Program-made: the position numbers and the translations under genes
Notes under the pieces: model-generated
The model's input: only the letters and a program-made list of their open reading frames with translations
What the model was told of the DNA's origin: nothing
The model's database searches: none
Part shown: one piece after another, positions 43,701 to 58,700 of the stretch
How positions within the stretch are numbered: the first letter of the stretch is position 1
Layout of the letters: every line of letters begins with the position of its first letter
From: Sipunculus nudus
Lineage: Eukaryota > Annelida > Sipuncula > Golfingiida > Sipunculidae
NCBI GenBank assembly: GCA_026874595.1
Contig: CM049320.1
Coordinates: forward strand, 40,610,714 to 40,674,713
Direction of reading: 5' to 3'
DNA length: 64,000 bases

Positions 43701-46700
43701 AGGTAGACAAATACTAACCTTCCTGAATGCATCTTTATTGTGAGCTAAACTGGTCACCAGATCAACGAGGATTCCTCGTGGCAAATTGTGGTTTAATATG
43801 TATGGCAGTAAGACTGAAGGTTTAGATGGGGATCTGAAATGCAAGAAAGATAATACAGACAAGGGAAAAGTTGATCTGTGGCGCAGGTCTAGTATGGCTG
43901 TTTTGGAAATAGCTGGAAAAAAAAGTTGTGAAAACCTGTCTGAGATGGGTCAGTGTCACCCACCAAGATTACCTCTGTGACCTTGTAAATTGCATTAAGG
44001 TCATCCACATTCAAACTAGAGCTAGCCCTTCATGTGGTACGTCTATGCTACAAGTTTGGTGACTGTGCCTCTAATGGTTTATGAGTTATTGCATAAATTT
44101 ATTTTAGCATTATCGCCTATGTGACCTTTGAAAATGCATCAAGGTCATCCATACTTTACCTAGCCCTTGATAAGCTTCATCAATGCTGCAAGTTTACTGA
44201 CTGTACCACAAATTCTTTTTGAATTATTGTGTTAACATCATTTAAGCATTATTGCTGATGTAACCTTGAAAATGTGTCAAGTTCATCCATATTTTAACTT
44301 GAGTTAGCCCTTGATAAGGTGCATCAATGCTGCAAGTTTGATGACTGAACTTCAAATTCTTTTCCAGTTATTGCGTTAACATATCTGTGACCTATGGGCA
44401 GACGTAAGGAAGCTCACCTTTTCTTTACCCCCTACCGATGGGGCCTTCGGCAACCGATGGGGACAAAAAAGATTGATCAGGATGAATGACATTGGGTGTA
44501 CTATAAACAATTAAGAATTGTAATTGATTAAGTCCCAGGACTAATGATATTAAAAATATTAATGTATGCGTCCTTTCTTGATCTGGCTTAATGAATTCTA
44601 GGTGAATTCCCTTAACTTCACAAACATTAGTGTTGTCAGAAGCGAAACCTATTCCAAAAACATTTGTGCTATATGAAATGTGATAGTTTTCTGCTATGAA
44701 TCCAAAATCACTTTTGCAACAAGCATGGACAGTGTGTTTAATGGTCATCTGCTGTTTTGGAGGCCAATGAGCCAAAATTGTGGGTTTTGTTAAATGAAAC
44801 AAATTTACTGCCAGAGACTCTGACAGGAACCTCAACCACGAAAAAAAGTAATGATACTTTTATCATTAGAGATGAAAACAATATGAACTTCTTTAGTTGA
44901 TATAATATACACAAACACTTTGTGTCAATTCTCACCAACAGATGTCACTAGTGTGGTAGAAAAGTGTAAATCATTTGAAGTATGACCAAGCTTACCTAGG
45001 TTGAGTGAAGGCACCCCTCAGCACCAAGACTGTATGCCTTATACACTGTGTCTTCAACTCACTCACTACCGTGCATAGTGGAGACTGACTGCATCTCTGT
45101 TTAAACAAACACATCAGTCACATTCATTATTCAAGTGATTATATCTTACCAATACACACTGCTTCTAAATACAAAGCAATTAAAAACTGTCCAGGAGACA
45201 GGCAGATTTAATTAGGCAAAAAAAAATAAAGGTATGGTTCTCAGGCACTTTTTTTCGTATTTTATTTTTGACCTTTTTTTGTATGTTTCGATAAAAATGT
45301 CATATGATCAGAAAAAAGCATGAAAATAACAATATTTTTTGCTAAACAGGTAAAAGCGCTTCATAAATTGTATTATTTATCTTCTTGAAAGATAAAAATC
45401 AAAATAATTTTCATACGGGGGGTTAAAACTGACTAAGGGTGGTGCCTAAAAACCATACCTTTTATTTTTTAGGCCTTGTATTTATTTTTTTTTTTATTTC
45501 AGACTCATTCTAAAGCTCCTTATATTATATTAAAGACAATGTCTTGCTTAGCTTTTCTTGAATCTTTACAAAATTTTTAACAGTTCCTACGTAGAGCTTT
45601 TCTTTAGGCTTACAGGAATCATCTGATTTGAAATTAAATATGCAATACACTTGACCTATGAGAATCTTGCCATATGAGGGAGTTTTTATTTAGTGATCCT
45701 CTGAGTGGTAAAGATAAGTGTACGTATCAGGATTTACATTATAACATCCATCTTGCAATAATGCAAGCAATTTAATGTTTTATATGGACAAAAGGAAATA
45801 ACATACTTTCTAAATCAATTTGGAAACTAAATTAATTCGGAAACAGTATTTTCTGAAATAAATAATTATTTTTCTTTATATAAAATATCAAGGCCACAAA
45901 ATTTCAATAGCTGGAGTGAAAATATATGATTTTCACTAGCTGTCACATTGCTGATTTGCTGGAAGTCGCCATCTGGCCTTGGAGTGCACTAAATGGAAAA
46001 CACTAGATTTGTAATTACCGCTAATTATCACTTGGAGAGAGTAGTGGGTCATAATAATTATTATGTTAATGATGGATTGTCTGACACCATTCAGCAGTTA
46101 CTGGTAAGTCAGGACCCTTATGATAAATATGTCTTGAATATGTTACTGACACCATTTTAATATACTGATTTTATGTATAATATGGTGTTTTATCTGTGGT
46201 GTTTTATTGTTCTTATTACTTATATTTTATCATGTGTTATGTACATGTACTCTTCTTCTGAAGGCTTAATAAACTATTATTATTATTATAATAGTGCTGG
46301 GTACCAGCAGGGGTTTTGGTAACCTGTATGAGCAGGAACTCCTGTGAGACTGCTTTTATGTTTTAGCAATATTTTCTTAGGGCAGATCTTTTGCCAGCCT
46401 GCATTTTGCCAAGAAAAATAGGGTGCTGACCGCATGCCTGGATTGCCGAGGTAAACAGACATGTTGGGAACTAGTCAAGAAAACAACCAGTGGCATGGGA
46501 CATGAATAATAAAATCAGAGAGATTTTTTCACAACATGCTGTATTTATCCCGTTTTGCAATTGTACACAATCATAGTGAATGTGGATGCTAACTGTTGGC
46601 GCTGAATGGAGGTCGTGTAAGACATGCTGTGAAGCCAGTAGCACCTTTTACAAATATTAAATCAGGTCGATGTGCGATTTTTACAGGCTAAAATTTTTAA

Positions 46701-49700
46701 CTAATACAGTGGACTGCACATACCAAGTTCAACTTGTATTATAGAAGTACTAACAGCATAAAAAGGTCCACAGAAATAGCATTCACAAATACATGACAAA
46801 GTAGATGGAAATGATGCAATACAAGATAGATATTAACTTCTGGTATTATAGCTCACTCACGAATCTGGTAGATTGATGGTCCAAGCAACCACAAACTGAA
46901 TTATTGAATTTTTATTGTTTTAATTTAAATTTCAGGGATAGTAATTATTTAATTATTTACTAATTAAGAATGTAGGTATATACAAAGTAAAACTTTACCT
47001 TCAATGAAACAATATTTTAGTCTCAATATACAGTAAACCATGCAGAAAACATAGGTGATGCTGAAAACTTTATAAACATGATTCCCTATATACATGACAA
47101 TAATCACATCATATTTGAGAGCAATCAATTGAGCACTGAGAAGCAAGTATTTTCAGATACTGAGCCAATAACAGATAAAGTTAACAATTTTGTCGGTGGT
47201 AGTTAAATACATGTTGGCCCTATTTAAATGAATACTTCAAGCCAATGAATTTATTACATGATTTGCCAATAAATGACATGAATGCACTTTCAACTGAAGG
47301 TTCTGTTGCAAGACATCCAACAACCCCCTCTATGATTAGTGGACTAACCAACTTGCATCCCTATGACACAAATGGGCTGCCCTATGGGCAGCCAATCAGA
47401 ACCCTTTCAAGCTTCACTTAATCTAGGGTAGTGTGTGGCATGCCTTAGAAGATGGTAGCCTCTAGCCTTTGGAAAACCTTAATGAAGTACCCTGGGTAAC
47501 ATGCTTGAATATAATGACACTTAATCAAGTCTTTTAGTTAGGAGTGGGATATTAAGTGCGGGTAAATTTCTGTAGCCATATTAAGTCTCAGCCTTTTTGC
47601 CAAGTTCTCACCCAATAACTGGTAGTATAACATGTTTCAGCTTTGAAATGACAATCTTTTTCAAATTTGGACAAACTTTTTTCCACTGTGGTAATCTATA
47701 CTAAATTGCTGGGGTGTGGTATTGTACCCCAGCAGTAATGGGGTCTCTTCTAGGATATTAATTGAATGCTGTATGTAACATTCATTTATTGTTAATGATA
47801 TATATAATATTATTTTAAATATTTTAGTATCTGCACATAACAAAGAATTTGATCAGGCAGCTTAAAATGGATCTGACAATCCAAGCAGAACTTCCTGTAC
47901 ATGGCTATAATGGAAGGGATTTTATCCAGCAAGGTCTACTCATTGTGACAAAAGGGGTGACCAGATTTACACAGACTGCTTACTGGACCTCCATTAAAAA
48001 ACAGAGGACATCAAATTAGACTGAATTACAATTTACACAAACTACAAACCTTGGGTGCTACTCGCTCTTCATATAGGACTCTGTCATAGCAGTCAAGCAG
48101 GTAGCTGATCAGATCATTGTCTTTGGAGTTTTCTGGGGGAAACTTGCTGAAGGGAAATATCCGATCCTTGATAGGTGGTGTGGTGCTGAAAAATGTTATC
48201 TCATTACACTGGATATACAAAATGGTCAAACAGGGTTTGGTTTGTCTGAATTGTACAAAACTTGTATAGTTTAATCATGAAGACACAACTCTTGTATAAC
48301 AGATTTTTTTCTGAAGAAATTTTGTTTGGACATATGGTCTTGTTCTGTATATACTATTTATCCTGAAATGTCAACTAGGGTCAGCGGTTACGAATTGTGC
48401 CCTGCTAACAAATGACCGGACGGCGGGACGGCCAGGCGGCCGGTCAGACGACGGACAAAGCGCCATACCTATACCTCAGTTGACTTATAGTCTGCTGAGC
48501 TAAAAATACAACATACTCTCATAATAGTTCATATCTTATATGGTAAGCTATGGCTACCTTTTGTTTTACCTATTCCTTGAAGGTGCAAGGGGGTAAAAGT
48601 GGTTTTAACTAGCTTGGGTAAGAATGAGGTATTTGGTTACACATTAATAAAAGTAACAGTGATTGGAATGTGCAATAGGACAAGAATACTTTGAGAGTTT
48701 ATCATTTAGTTCTAGAAAGGCAGAATGGCTCAGTATTCACCTAAAGAAGATTGAATTTAAAAATACAATCACATTTTGTAAATACAGCTGATATAAACAG
48801 TATAAAGCTAGCTGTACAAAACTTAATTATCTGCCATAATTTATCAGCCATTTTTGCTCAAATTTGTGTAATGATATAACAAGACAAGTGTGAGGTCAGT
48901 GAGGAAAATGAACATTTGTAGACCTTGATATAATGCATTGGCTTATTTAATTACCTGCATGGGCTGCTGCCATATTTGGAAGGAGAAGCCCCATATTTGG
49001 ATGGGGATGTTCCTAGTTTCATGGGTGATACGGACAACATGTTAGATTTTAAACTTTTGAATGCATTGCCTGTTTGATTTGCCAACAGTGCTAATGTCTC
49101 CATCATGATCTGATTGATCAGGTCTTGTCTGTTAACAGTCACATCTGAAAATGGGAAAAAAAGGACAACCATAATTACTATATCACACCTGTCACAGAGT
49201 CTAATATTTTAAAGATTTAAAAATTAAGATACCAATTTAAAATCAACATCCCTGTGACTGAACATTTATCATAGCATTGTGGCATCATGTGATAGCCTGT
49301 TTCAAGATGACAACTGATCCAAAAAAGTATCTGAAGCCATCTAAACATTCCTTTTCACTGCACAAGAGATTATTAGAAAATATGTTCACTCCACTGACCA
49401 TTAAATGTGATTTGATATATATTTAAGGGTTAAAAGACAAGATGCTCATTCTCACACACAGTAATACACTACTTATACAGCATAAGGTGCATTTGCTGTA
49501 GACAGCCACCAGGGGAGCCATGTACATTGGCACTATGCTTAGCATGATTATGGTCACTGATGTCTGGGCTAACACCCAGGATTGCCCCAAGCTCACTGAT
49601 CAAAACATTTTAGAGGCATAGCGCCAGCATTTAGTGGCAGTGACAGTCTAGGGAAAATGCTCCATGTGCAAGCAGTGGTTGTATGAAATGAATTAAATGA

Positions 49701-52700
49701 TTCCAATGGGACCACCCACAGGAAGTGTAACTTTTAACTTAAACAAAGGAAGAAGGCAGAAGTAGGTATTTACATGCTTATATAAATGGACCAATTTTGG
49801 CCAGTCATAAGATTAAGCCCGTCATATGATTATCCCCATGCGTGGGTGTGTTTGTTTGTTCACAACATAACTCACACACTCATGGACAGAATCTCAAGAA
49901 ATTTTCATGGCATTTTGGGAATGGGCCAATGAAGAATCAATAAGATTTCAGTATGGATCTGGAAACTAATTTTGATTCAGGATAAACCTGGGAATGTGGG
50001 CCGAAAAAAAAAATGTTTTGGGAGCGTCCCACAATAGGAAACCCCCACATGGCAGAGGCTTACATTCCTGAGAATGCATATTTCCAGTTTGTAATGTTTT
50101 ATAAAGTAAGCTCTCACTAGATAAACTGTTCATTGATTAATCAGGTGGATAATACCTCCTTCCTCAGTATCTGGTACTTGGAGATCTGGGATATATAGTC
50201 CATCCCCATCCTGTTGATTCCAAGTGATGAGAAACACCCTGCGTAGCAATGACAATATCTGGTCATCCGAACTCTCTGAACATGTGCTCACATCCTATAA
50301 AGAAGAACACCTTATTCTCAAAATAGGAATGGTGATGCTTATGTTTTAAAAATACTTTTTAAATTCTTAAATACAAATAATAATATATAAATTTTAAATA
50401 TACCATTTTCATTGATAATTTCTAAGGCTGCCAATATAGACAGATAAACAGTATATACCCTTTTTCTTTTGTTTTCTGTCTTTGTTTCTGCTTCGTCCAC
50501 TTCCATCGTATCAATACCCGAGTCCACGTCCACTTGAGACAAGCTGCTACAGAACATCAAGGTAATATCATCAGTTATCTTTACACTCACTCAGTAGCAG
50601 GGTTGGGTTTTAGGCTGCCCAAAACCTGTTTCCGGCAGGGCGGAGCCTAAAACCTTCCTTTAACTGCCAAAAATAGGTTATAACCTGCCTAAAACTGCCT
50701 GAAACCTTACATACCCTCACCTATGACTTGCAGTTTAACTATTTTTATTTTTACACAGCTAAATGCATTAAAGAAATATGCTCAACAAATTAAAAGTGAG
50801 GAACATTTTATTTAAACTAAATAAATTAAACCATGATACAAACAAGGGACCCATGGGTCACGGCACTCAGCTAAAAAAATATGATTTTGAAATGAGGCAC
50901 ATGCTGGTTTTGTGTGGTAATAAATATAAGCTGTATAATGAGTTGTTGGTGTTTAGCTTATGTATGATTTTGATAGTTTCTTTGGAGACAGGGAAGAGAT
51001 TGATTTCATTTATTTTATTAACAAATGGAGTGCTATTGTCATACAGATTTTGACTTGGCCATATAACTGATAAGCAGCACATATAAGATAAGAGTTTAAC
51101 TATTTATTAAAATTTAATAACAAATATTGTGCCAAATATAATCTTTTTAAAAATAATAAGAGAATCATATGATTTTTTTTATTAAAATATAACTAAAATG
51201 ATTATTAAAATAATATCATAGAATATATTCATGAATGCATTCATGAATACATTTTGAAGGTATTTGCACTGGTATTCAAATACTTTCATTTTTACCTAAA
51301 TTTCCATTCTTATGCAAGAAATTTTATAATGGAGTACATATTCATATTTGTATTCAAATCAATTTGTAAAGTATTCACACCATGTCTGGTATTTATTCAG
51401 TTTTAGCCAAACAATGATGTTGTGAATCCAGAATACAAACAAAGGACCCATGGGTCACGGCGCCCAGCTTAAGTTTGAAATTTTTGCAAATGCAAATTAT
51501 GAAAAATGTTCTATTGTAATGTTTTTCATTTATACAAGCATTTGAGAAGCTAAGAGGAAAGGGGCCCTCCTACTTTGTTATATTAAAGTTCTAAATATAT
51601 GATTGCAAACAAATACTCTGACAAGACTGTCATGAAGAAAAACAGTAAAAGTTTTGAGAAACTGTGATGCATATGAAAAATTTACAGATGGACAGGCAAG
51701 TGGACAGAATGGACTAATATCTTTATTTCACTTTCAAGGGAATAATGCATTTAAGTTTATATATAAGCCTATTTTTTTAGCATATCCACTTTTTCCGTTA
51801 ATAGTTTTTATCTGATTCATTTTTTTTTATTTTCAAGTTTTATAAATTTGTAATAAAAACAAGGGACCCATGGGTCACGGTGCTCAGCTGATCATGATTG
51901 GACTATGAATGTTTCTCCACTGTGATACCATATCGAGTCGATAAAGCTTATGAATATCATGGACATGTTGGGCTATTATAAAGGAATGTAATGTAATATG
52001 TGAGTAAATGATAAATGAAATTACCTGACTGATGGATTAATAGAGTCAAATATAGTGGTTTATTTTTTATTTATTTAGGAGGGGTTGAAAATTGTGATAT
52101 ATTTGAGCAAATATGAATGCAATGACAGCAGTAATAAGCAGTATAGAATGATGATGAGGCTATTTGTTGAAGGATCTAAAGTGTATGGTAGTCTGCAAGC
52201 TTTCAATTTGACAGATATGATGTTATGATTAACTATGCTGATGAAGTGATTTATGAATTTGTGACTGTATGACACAATATCTCTTTAGTCTTGACAAGGT
52301 ACATTAATGTGATGCCCACTATGTCTACATATTACACAATACTGACATAATTTCTGGCATGTACATAGGTACCTTTGGACAAATAGTTATACAAAATATT
52401 AAAGTATGAATATATCTGATTCATCTTGTTCTTGCTTACTGAGGCTGACTTTGGGATGGGGTTCGGAGAAGGGAAAAGTGAGGGCAGCACGAAGGTGGAT
52501 GTAGAAATATTCTATTGTAATGTTTTTCATTTATATAAGAATATGAAAAGCTAAGAGGAAAGGGGCCCTCCTACTTGGTTATAGTAAAGTTCTAAATATA
52601 TGATTGCAAAATAATACTCTGACAAGACTGTCATGAAGAAAAACAGTAAAAATTTTGAGATACTGTGATGCATATGAAAATTTACAGATGGACTGGCAAG

Positions 52701-55700
52701 TTGACAGAATGGACTCATACCTTTAATTCACTTTCAAGGGAAAGTGAAATTTAAGTTTATATATAATCCTATTTTTTTTAAGCATATCCACTTTTTCCAT
52801 TAAGAAGTTTTTATCTGAATCATTTTTTTATTTACAGGTTTTATAAATTTTTAATAAAAAACCTGAAAATATAAGTTAAATATTAGAATTGTTGCAAAAG
52901 TTGCAATCAATATATATACAGAGTAAAAAAACTGAAACTATAAGTTAAAATATTAGAATTGTTGCAAAAGTTGCAATCATCATATATCCAGAGTGTAGCT
53001 CATATTGGGTCATATTATGCATACACATATATTTTATTATTTTTAAATCATAAATGTTTAAACTGAATTTAAAAGAAAATAATGCCACAACATGGCATCT
53101 ACAAGAATATTCTTTGAATCACTATTAAAAAGTTTTGCACATTGGAGTTTTCAGTACATGCTCAATTTTATTCACCAAAATAAAATAAAAGATTCAGTAA
53201 ATTTGATAAAATAAGACATTACAAATAAAGTATACACACTGTTGGTTGAATGAGGGACAAACAATATCATTGTGATAATTACTATCCCAGTTTTAATTTA
53301 TTACTGGAATTAATAGTCAATTTCACACCTGGTGAAGTTTTTACTCCTCTGAAGTAAGGAATTACTTATCTCATGAACATCCACACTTTCATAGCAATAC
53401 ACCACTTTGTGGACACAATTAAATGTACACTTTAATCACTGTAACCCTGGTGGTACAATACAAAATCTAAAATGTAGCATAGCCTAGAATAAGAATGAAT
53501 CAAATACAGAAAATAATAACATTCATCTAGTTCATGCACCATCTGGGGGAGGGGGGGGGGGAGTGCAGGGCAGAGGGGAAGCCTGCTGGTAGTGGCCAAG
53601 CTGACCCAAGGCAAGCTGCCTGGGGTGGGTTACATAATGCAAGTGAAGGCGGTACTACTAGGTGGGCTAGATGTAAACAACACTTGACATGGTGTATGAA
53701 AACATGAATAAAAGCTATTCTTTCCAATCAATTTCTTTGAAATTTCATATTTTAAAAGATTAAATCCTTATGTATATATGCTGTGAAAATTAAATCAACA
53801 GTGCCAAAGTTGGACAAAATTTAAGGTATTGATTTTTTATTTATGCTAATAACTTGAAAAATTTTTCAAAATTCAGATCTAATTTTGGGTAAACAATTGA
53901 ATCTTGATTAAATAAAGTTATATTCCTGAAAAAAAGTCTGTAGGTTCAGCAATTCTCATGTTAGGTGAGTAAATATATTTCCTGATTTTTAAAAAAATTG
54001 CATTATGTTTTGGCCAATACTTCAAAATAATACCCAATACTGACCTAATTTTTGGTATGTTCATAGAAAACGTATGAAAAAATGTGAATACTAAATACAA
54101 TCAAAAACAGATCAGTGGTTTTGATATTAGGCAGCCTTGAAGTGTAACAATGGCTTTTTTTTATGGAAAACAGAGTTTTTTTCCCTTAATATCTCGAAGG
54201 AACAAAGTCCTAATGACCCAATTTTTGGTATGGTAGGAGATTTTGGGGACATCTAAAATTATGCCAACAGCCTGGGGAGCATAGAGATGTGCACTGAATG
54301 ACCTACAGTCATCAAAGGGGACTGCTTGACAATGCAAGGGAATACAACAAGAGCCTCCAAAAATATTCAATAACTAGCCTTATTTTTCAGCTTTTATTTT
54401 CAAATTTCAGATTTTAACAGATTAAATCCTTATGTATACATGCTGTGAAAATTAAATCCACAGTACCTACAGGAAAAAAACGTGCCGTGGCCAAAGTTGG
54501 GCAAAATTTAAGGTACCAATTTTATATTTTTGCCAATATTTAAAAAAATTTAACAGATTTTGATCTAATTTTTGGTATACAATTAAATTTTGATTAATTA
54601 AAGTTGTATTACTGGAAAGAAGTCCCTACCTTTAACACTTTTGGTCTAAAGTGACCAAATATCTTCCTGATTTTTTTACAAAGTCCATTATGTTTGGGCC
54701 CATAACTTTTTCAAATTATATAATACTGACTTAATATCTGGCATGTACATAGAAACTATATAGAGGAATATTTATGGTAAATATGAAGAAAACCAGATGA
54801 GTGATTTTGATATAAAGCAGTCCTGAAGTGTGAAAATAGATTTTTAATAAAAAATTGAGGTTTTTCCTTAATATCTCGAAGGAACGAAGTCCTATTGACC
54901 CAATTTTCGGCATGGTAGGAGATTTTGGGGATATCTAACTGTATGCCGAATTTCAGATTCGTAGATCCAACGGTGTCGAAACGCGCCAGTCTTACGGACG
55001 GACATCCAGACGGACGGACAGACGGACGGACAGACAGAAGGACGGACGACGGACAATGGACCACGACTATAGCTCAGATGACTTATAGTCAGCTGAGCTA
55101 AAAAACTGAAAATATAAGTTAAAATATTAGAATTCTAAGTTGCAATCATTATATATCCAAAGTGTAGCTCATATTGGGTCATATTATGCATACACATATA
55201 TTTTATTATTTTTAAATCAAGTTTTTAAACTGAATTTAAAAGGAAATAATGCCACAATATGGCATCTACAAGATAATTCCTTGAATCCCTATTAAAAAGT
55301 TTTGCACATTGGAGTTTTTAGTACATGCTAAATTTTATTCACTGAAATAAAATAAAAGATTAAGTAAATTTGATCAAATAAAAACATCTTTTCAAATAAA
55401 GTATACACACTTTTGGTTGAATGAGGGACAAACAATATCATTATGCTAATAAATAGTCAATTTCACACCTGGTGAAGTTTTTCTCTTCTGAAGTAAAGCA
55501 TTACTTATCTGATGAACATCCACACTTTCATAGCAATACACCACTTTGTGGACACAATTAAATGTGCACTTTAATCATTGTAACCCTGGTCGTACAATAC
55601 AAAATCTAAAATGTAGCATAGCCAAGAATAAAATAAAATACAAACAAGGGACCTATGGGTCACTGTGCTCAGCTGACGTTAACCTTGAAGGTAAAAATCT

Positions 55701-58700
55701 AAAATAATATCTAATGGAGATAAAGTGTAAGAGGAAGAGGTAATAAAGGCCATGGTTGGTTTATGATTGGTTTGTATTGATGAGCAAGAAATTGTTGCAA
55801 AAATATTTTGTGACCTGACCATGTGTTTCCTAATGTTGAAACTAAAGCATGTGAGCAGTTTGTGAACAAATGATCTGTACTATTACCATGATCATTAGTT
55901 GGTTTTTCGATTAACTGTTGACATTTCAGTAGTTTACACATTTGTTCAATTGAATCTATTTTTTTGCATAATATATATTTTTAATTAGGCCAAAATAAAA
56001 AAAAGGTATGGTTCTCAGGCACTTTTTTTCAGAAATCAATGCGGGCGGGCGCTTTTTTTATTTTAATTTTTTTGGTATGTTTCGATAAAAATGTCAAATG
56101 ATAAGGGTAAAGCAAGAAAATAACAGTTTTATTTTGCTAAATAAGTAAAAGCACTACAAAACAAAGGAAATTGTATGGTTTTATCTTCTTGAAAGAAATT
56201 TCAGAGCGGCAGCAGCTCAAAATTGGAAAATTTTTATTGAAAATCAAAATAAAAAGTTTTGACGCGGGGGTTTAAAATTGATGCGGGCGGTGCCTGAGAA
56301 CCATACCTTTAATTTTTTTTGGCCTTATATATGTATTTTTTATGAAATGTATACAGCTGAAATATAGCTAATTAACAACATAAAACAGGTCAAACAAAGC
56401 CTGATCTCAAATTCTGCTGAGGCAGGAAAATAATGAACAAATGTTTGTATTAAATCCTGATTTTTTTATCACATCAATTAATTTAAGTTTATATTTCTAT
56501 ACATTTCCAATTTAACAAATATATCTGAATATAAAAGTTGATTCATAATTCTCAATTGCATCATCATAAATCTCAATGTTGTCAGATAACACCACATCAT
56601 GCATACAAATGTTTATTTTTTACCACAAAAATATATCTTTTAAATCTGCAAAACAATAATATCTAAAAATAATACTTGATTTAGATTTCAAAATTTTTAA
56701 TTTTGTCTTTATTTATCCATAATGTGCTTCATATTTTATAATAATTTAAGCATACTGATGGGTTCATTTATATTTGTTAAAATCATTTAAAAGAAAATTG
56801 ATTTCTTTAAAAATGCTACATTACACAACATTGCATCTTCTGGATTACACCTTGAATTATTTTTTCAATGAAAGTTTTTGCATATCGTAGTGGAAACAGC
56901 ATTACAATTAAGGAGATACAGTGAAAACAATAACAATTACTGCATAACACTTGGTGGGTTGGGTTTGCGGGGGGGGGGGGGGGGAGATGATTGGGGTGGT
57001 GATATGAGAATAAGTGTACACCTGTCACAGCAGGGGATCTCCCCCAGTGACGGTAACAAATCAGAAACCCTGGCATAGCTGACTTCCAGTGACCTGGAGT
57101 GGGACCCTGCATCTGTAATCAAAGCAAGTGACTACAGAAAAAAAAATCAATAACTAGCTTAATTTTCAAGCTTTTATTTTCAAATTTCAGATTTAGACAA
57201 ACTAAATATTTATGTTTACATGCTCTGAAAATTAAATCAATGGTGCTTTCAGGAAAAAAACGTGCCATGGTCAAAGTTGGGCAAAATTTAAGGTACTGAT
57301 TTTTTTTTTATGCTAATACCTTAAAAAAATTTCAAAATTCAGATCTAATTTTGGGTAAACAATTGAATCTTAATTAAACATAGTTATATACTTGAGAAAA
57401 TAGACTCTAGTTTCAAAATTTTTCATTTTAAGTGAGTTATTATTTTTCCTGATTTTTTACAAAGTCCATTATGTTTGGGCCCATAACTTAAAGAATTTAT
57501 ATTTTACAGACTTAATTTCTGGCATGTACATAGGAACTATATAGAGGAATATTTATGGTATATATGAGGAAAAACAGATGAGTGGTTTTGATATTAGGCA
57601 GTCCTGAAGTGTGAAAATAGGATTTTAATAAAAAATTGAGGTTTTTCTTTAATTTCTCAAAGGAATGAAGTCGCAAAGACCCAGTTTTCAGCTTGGTAGG
57701 AGATCTTGGGGACATCTAACATTATGCTGAATTTTGGATTCCTAGGTCTTACGGTTTCAAAACGTGCCACATCTACGGACGGACGGACGGACGGACAGAC
57801 GGACGGACAGACGGACTGACGACGGACAATGGACCACGACTATAGCTCAGATGACTTATAGTCAGCTGAGCTAAAAATGATAACATTCATATAGTTAATG
57901 CACCATCTGGAGGGGGGAGGGGGGAGTGCAGAGCAGAGGGGAAGCCTGCTAGTAGTAGCCAAGCTGAGCCAAGGCAAGCTGCCTGGGGTGGGTTACATAA
58001 TGCAAGTGAAGGCTGTACTACTAGGTGGGCTAGATGTAAACAACACTTTACATGGTGTATGAAAACTTGAATAAAAGCTACTCTTTTCAATCAATTCCTT
58101 TTAAATTTCAGATTTTAAAAGATTAAATCCTTATGTATATATGCTGTGAAAATTAAATCAACAATGCTTACAGGGAATAAATGTGCCAATGCCAAAATTG
58201 GACAAAATTTAAGGTATTGATTTTTTATTTATGCTAATAACTTGAAAATTTTGCAAAATTCAGATCTAATTTTGGGTAAACAATTGAATCTTGATTAAAT
58301 AAAGATATATTCCTGAAAAAAGTCACCAGCTTCAGCAATTCTCATGTTAAGTGAGCAAATATATTTCCTGATTTTTTAAATATTGCATTATATTTGGGCC
58401 CATAACATCAAAATAATACCCAATACTGACCTTATTTTTGGTATGTGCATAGAAAATGTATGGAAGAATATGAATACTAAATATGATCAATAACAGATAT
58501 GTGGTTTTGATATTAGGCAGCCTTGAAGTCTAACAATGGCGTTTTATGGAAAACGGAGGTTTTTCCTTAATATCTCAAAGGAACTAAGTCCTAATGACCC
58601 AATTTTCAGTATGGTAGGAGATTTTGGGGACATCTAATGGTATGCAGAATTTAGGATTCATAGGTCCAACAGTTTTAAAACGAACTCTGTTAACGGTCGG

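Noticed and set aside
44425-44835. Longest single open frame in the window (136 codons, minus)
   Set aside because: No family resemblance, lies inside intron 8, lacks splice support, and is not in phase with neighbouring exons.
57512-57715. Similar ~67-codon minus-strand frames at 18709, 54731 and 57512
   Set aside because: They recur because the ~680-bp modules recur; sequence is AT-biased with no domain and frames are disrupted in other copies.
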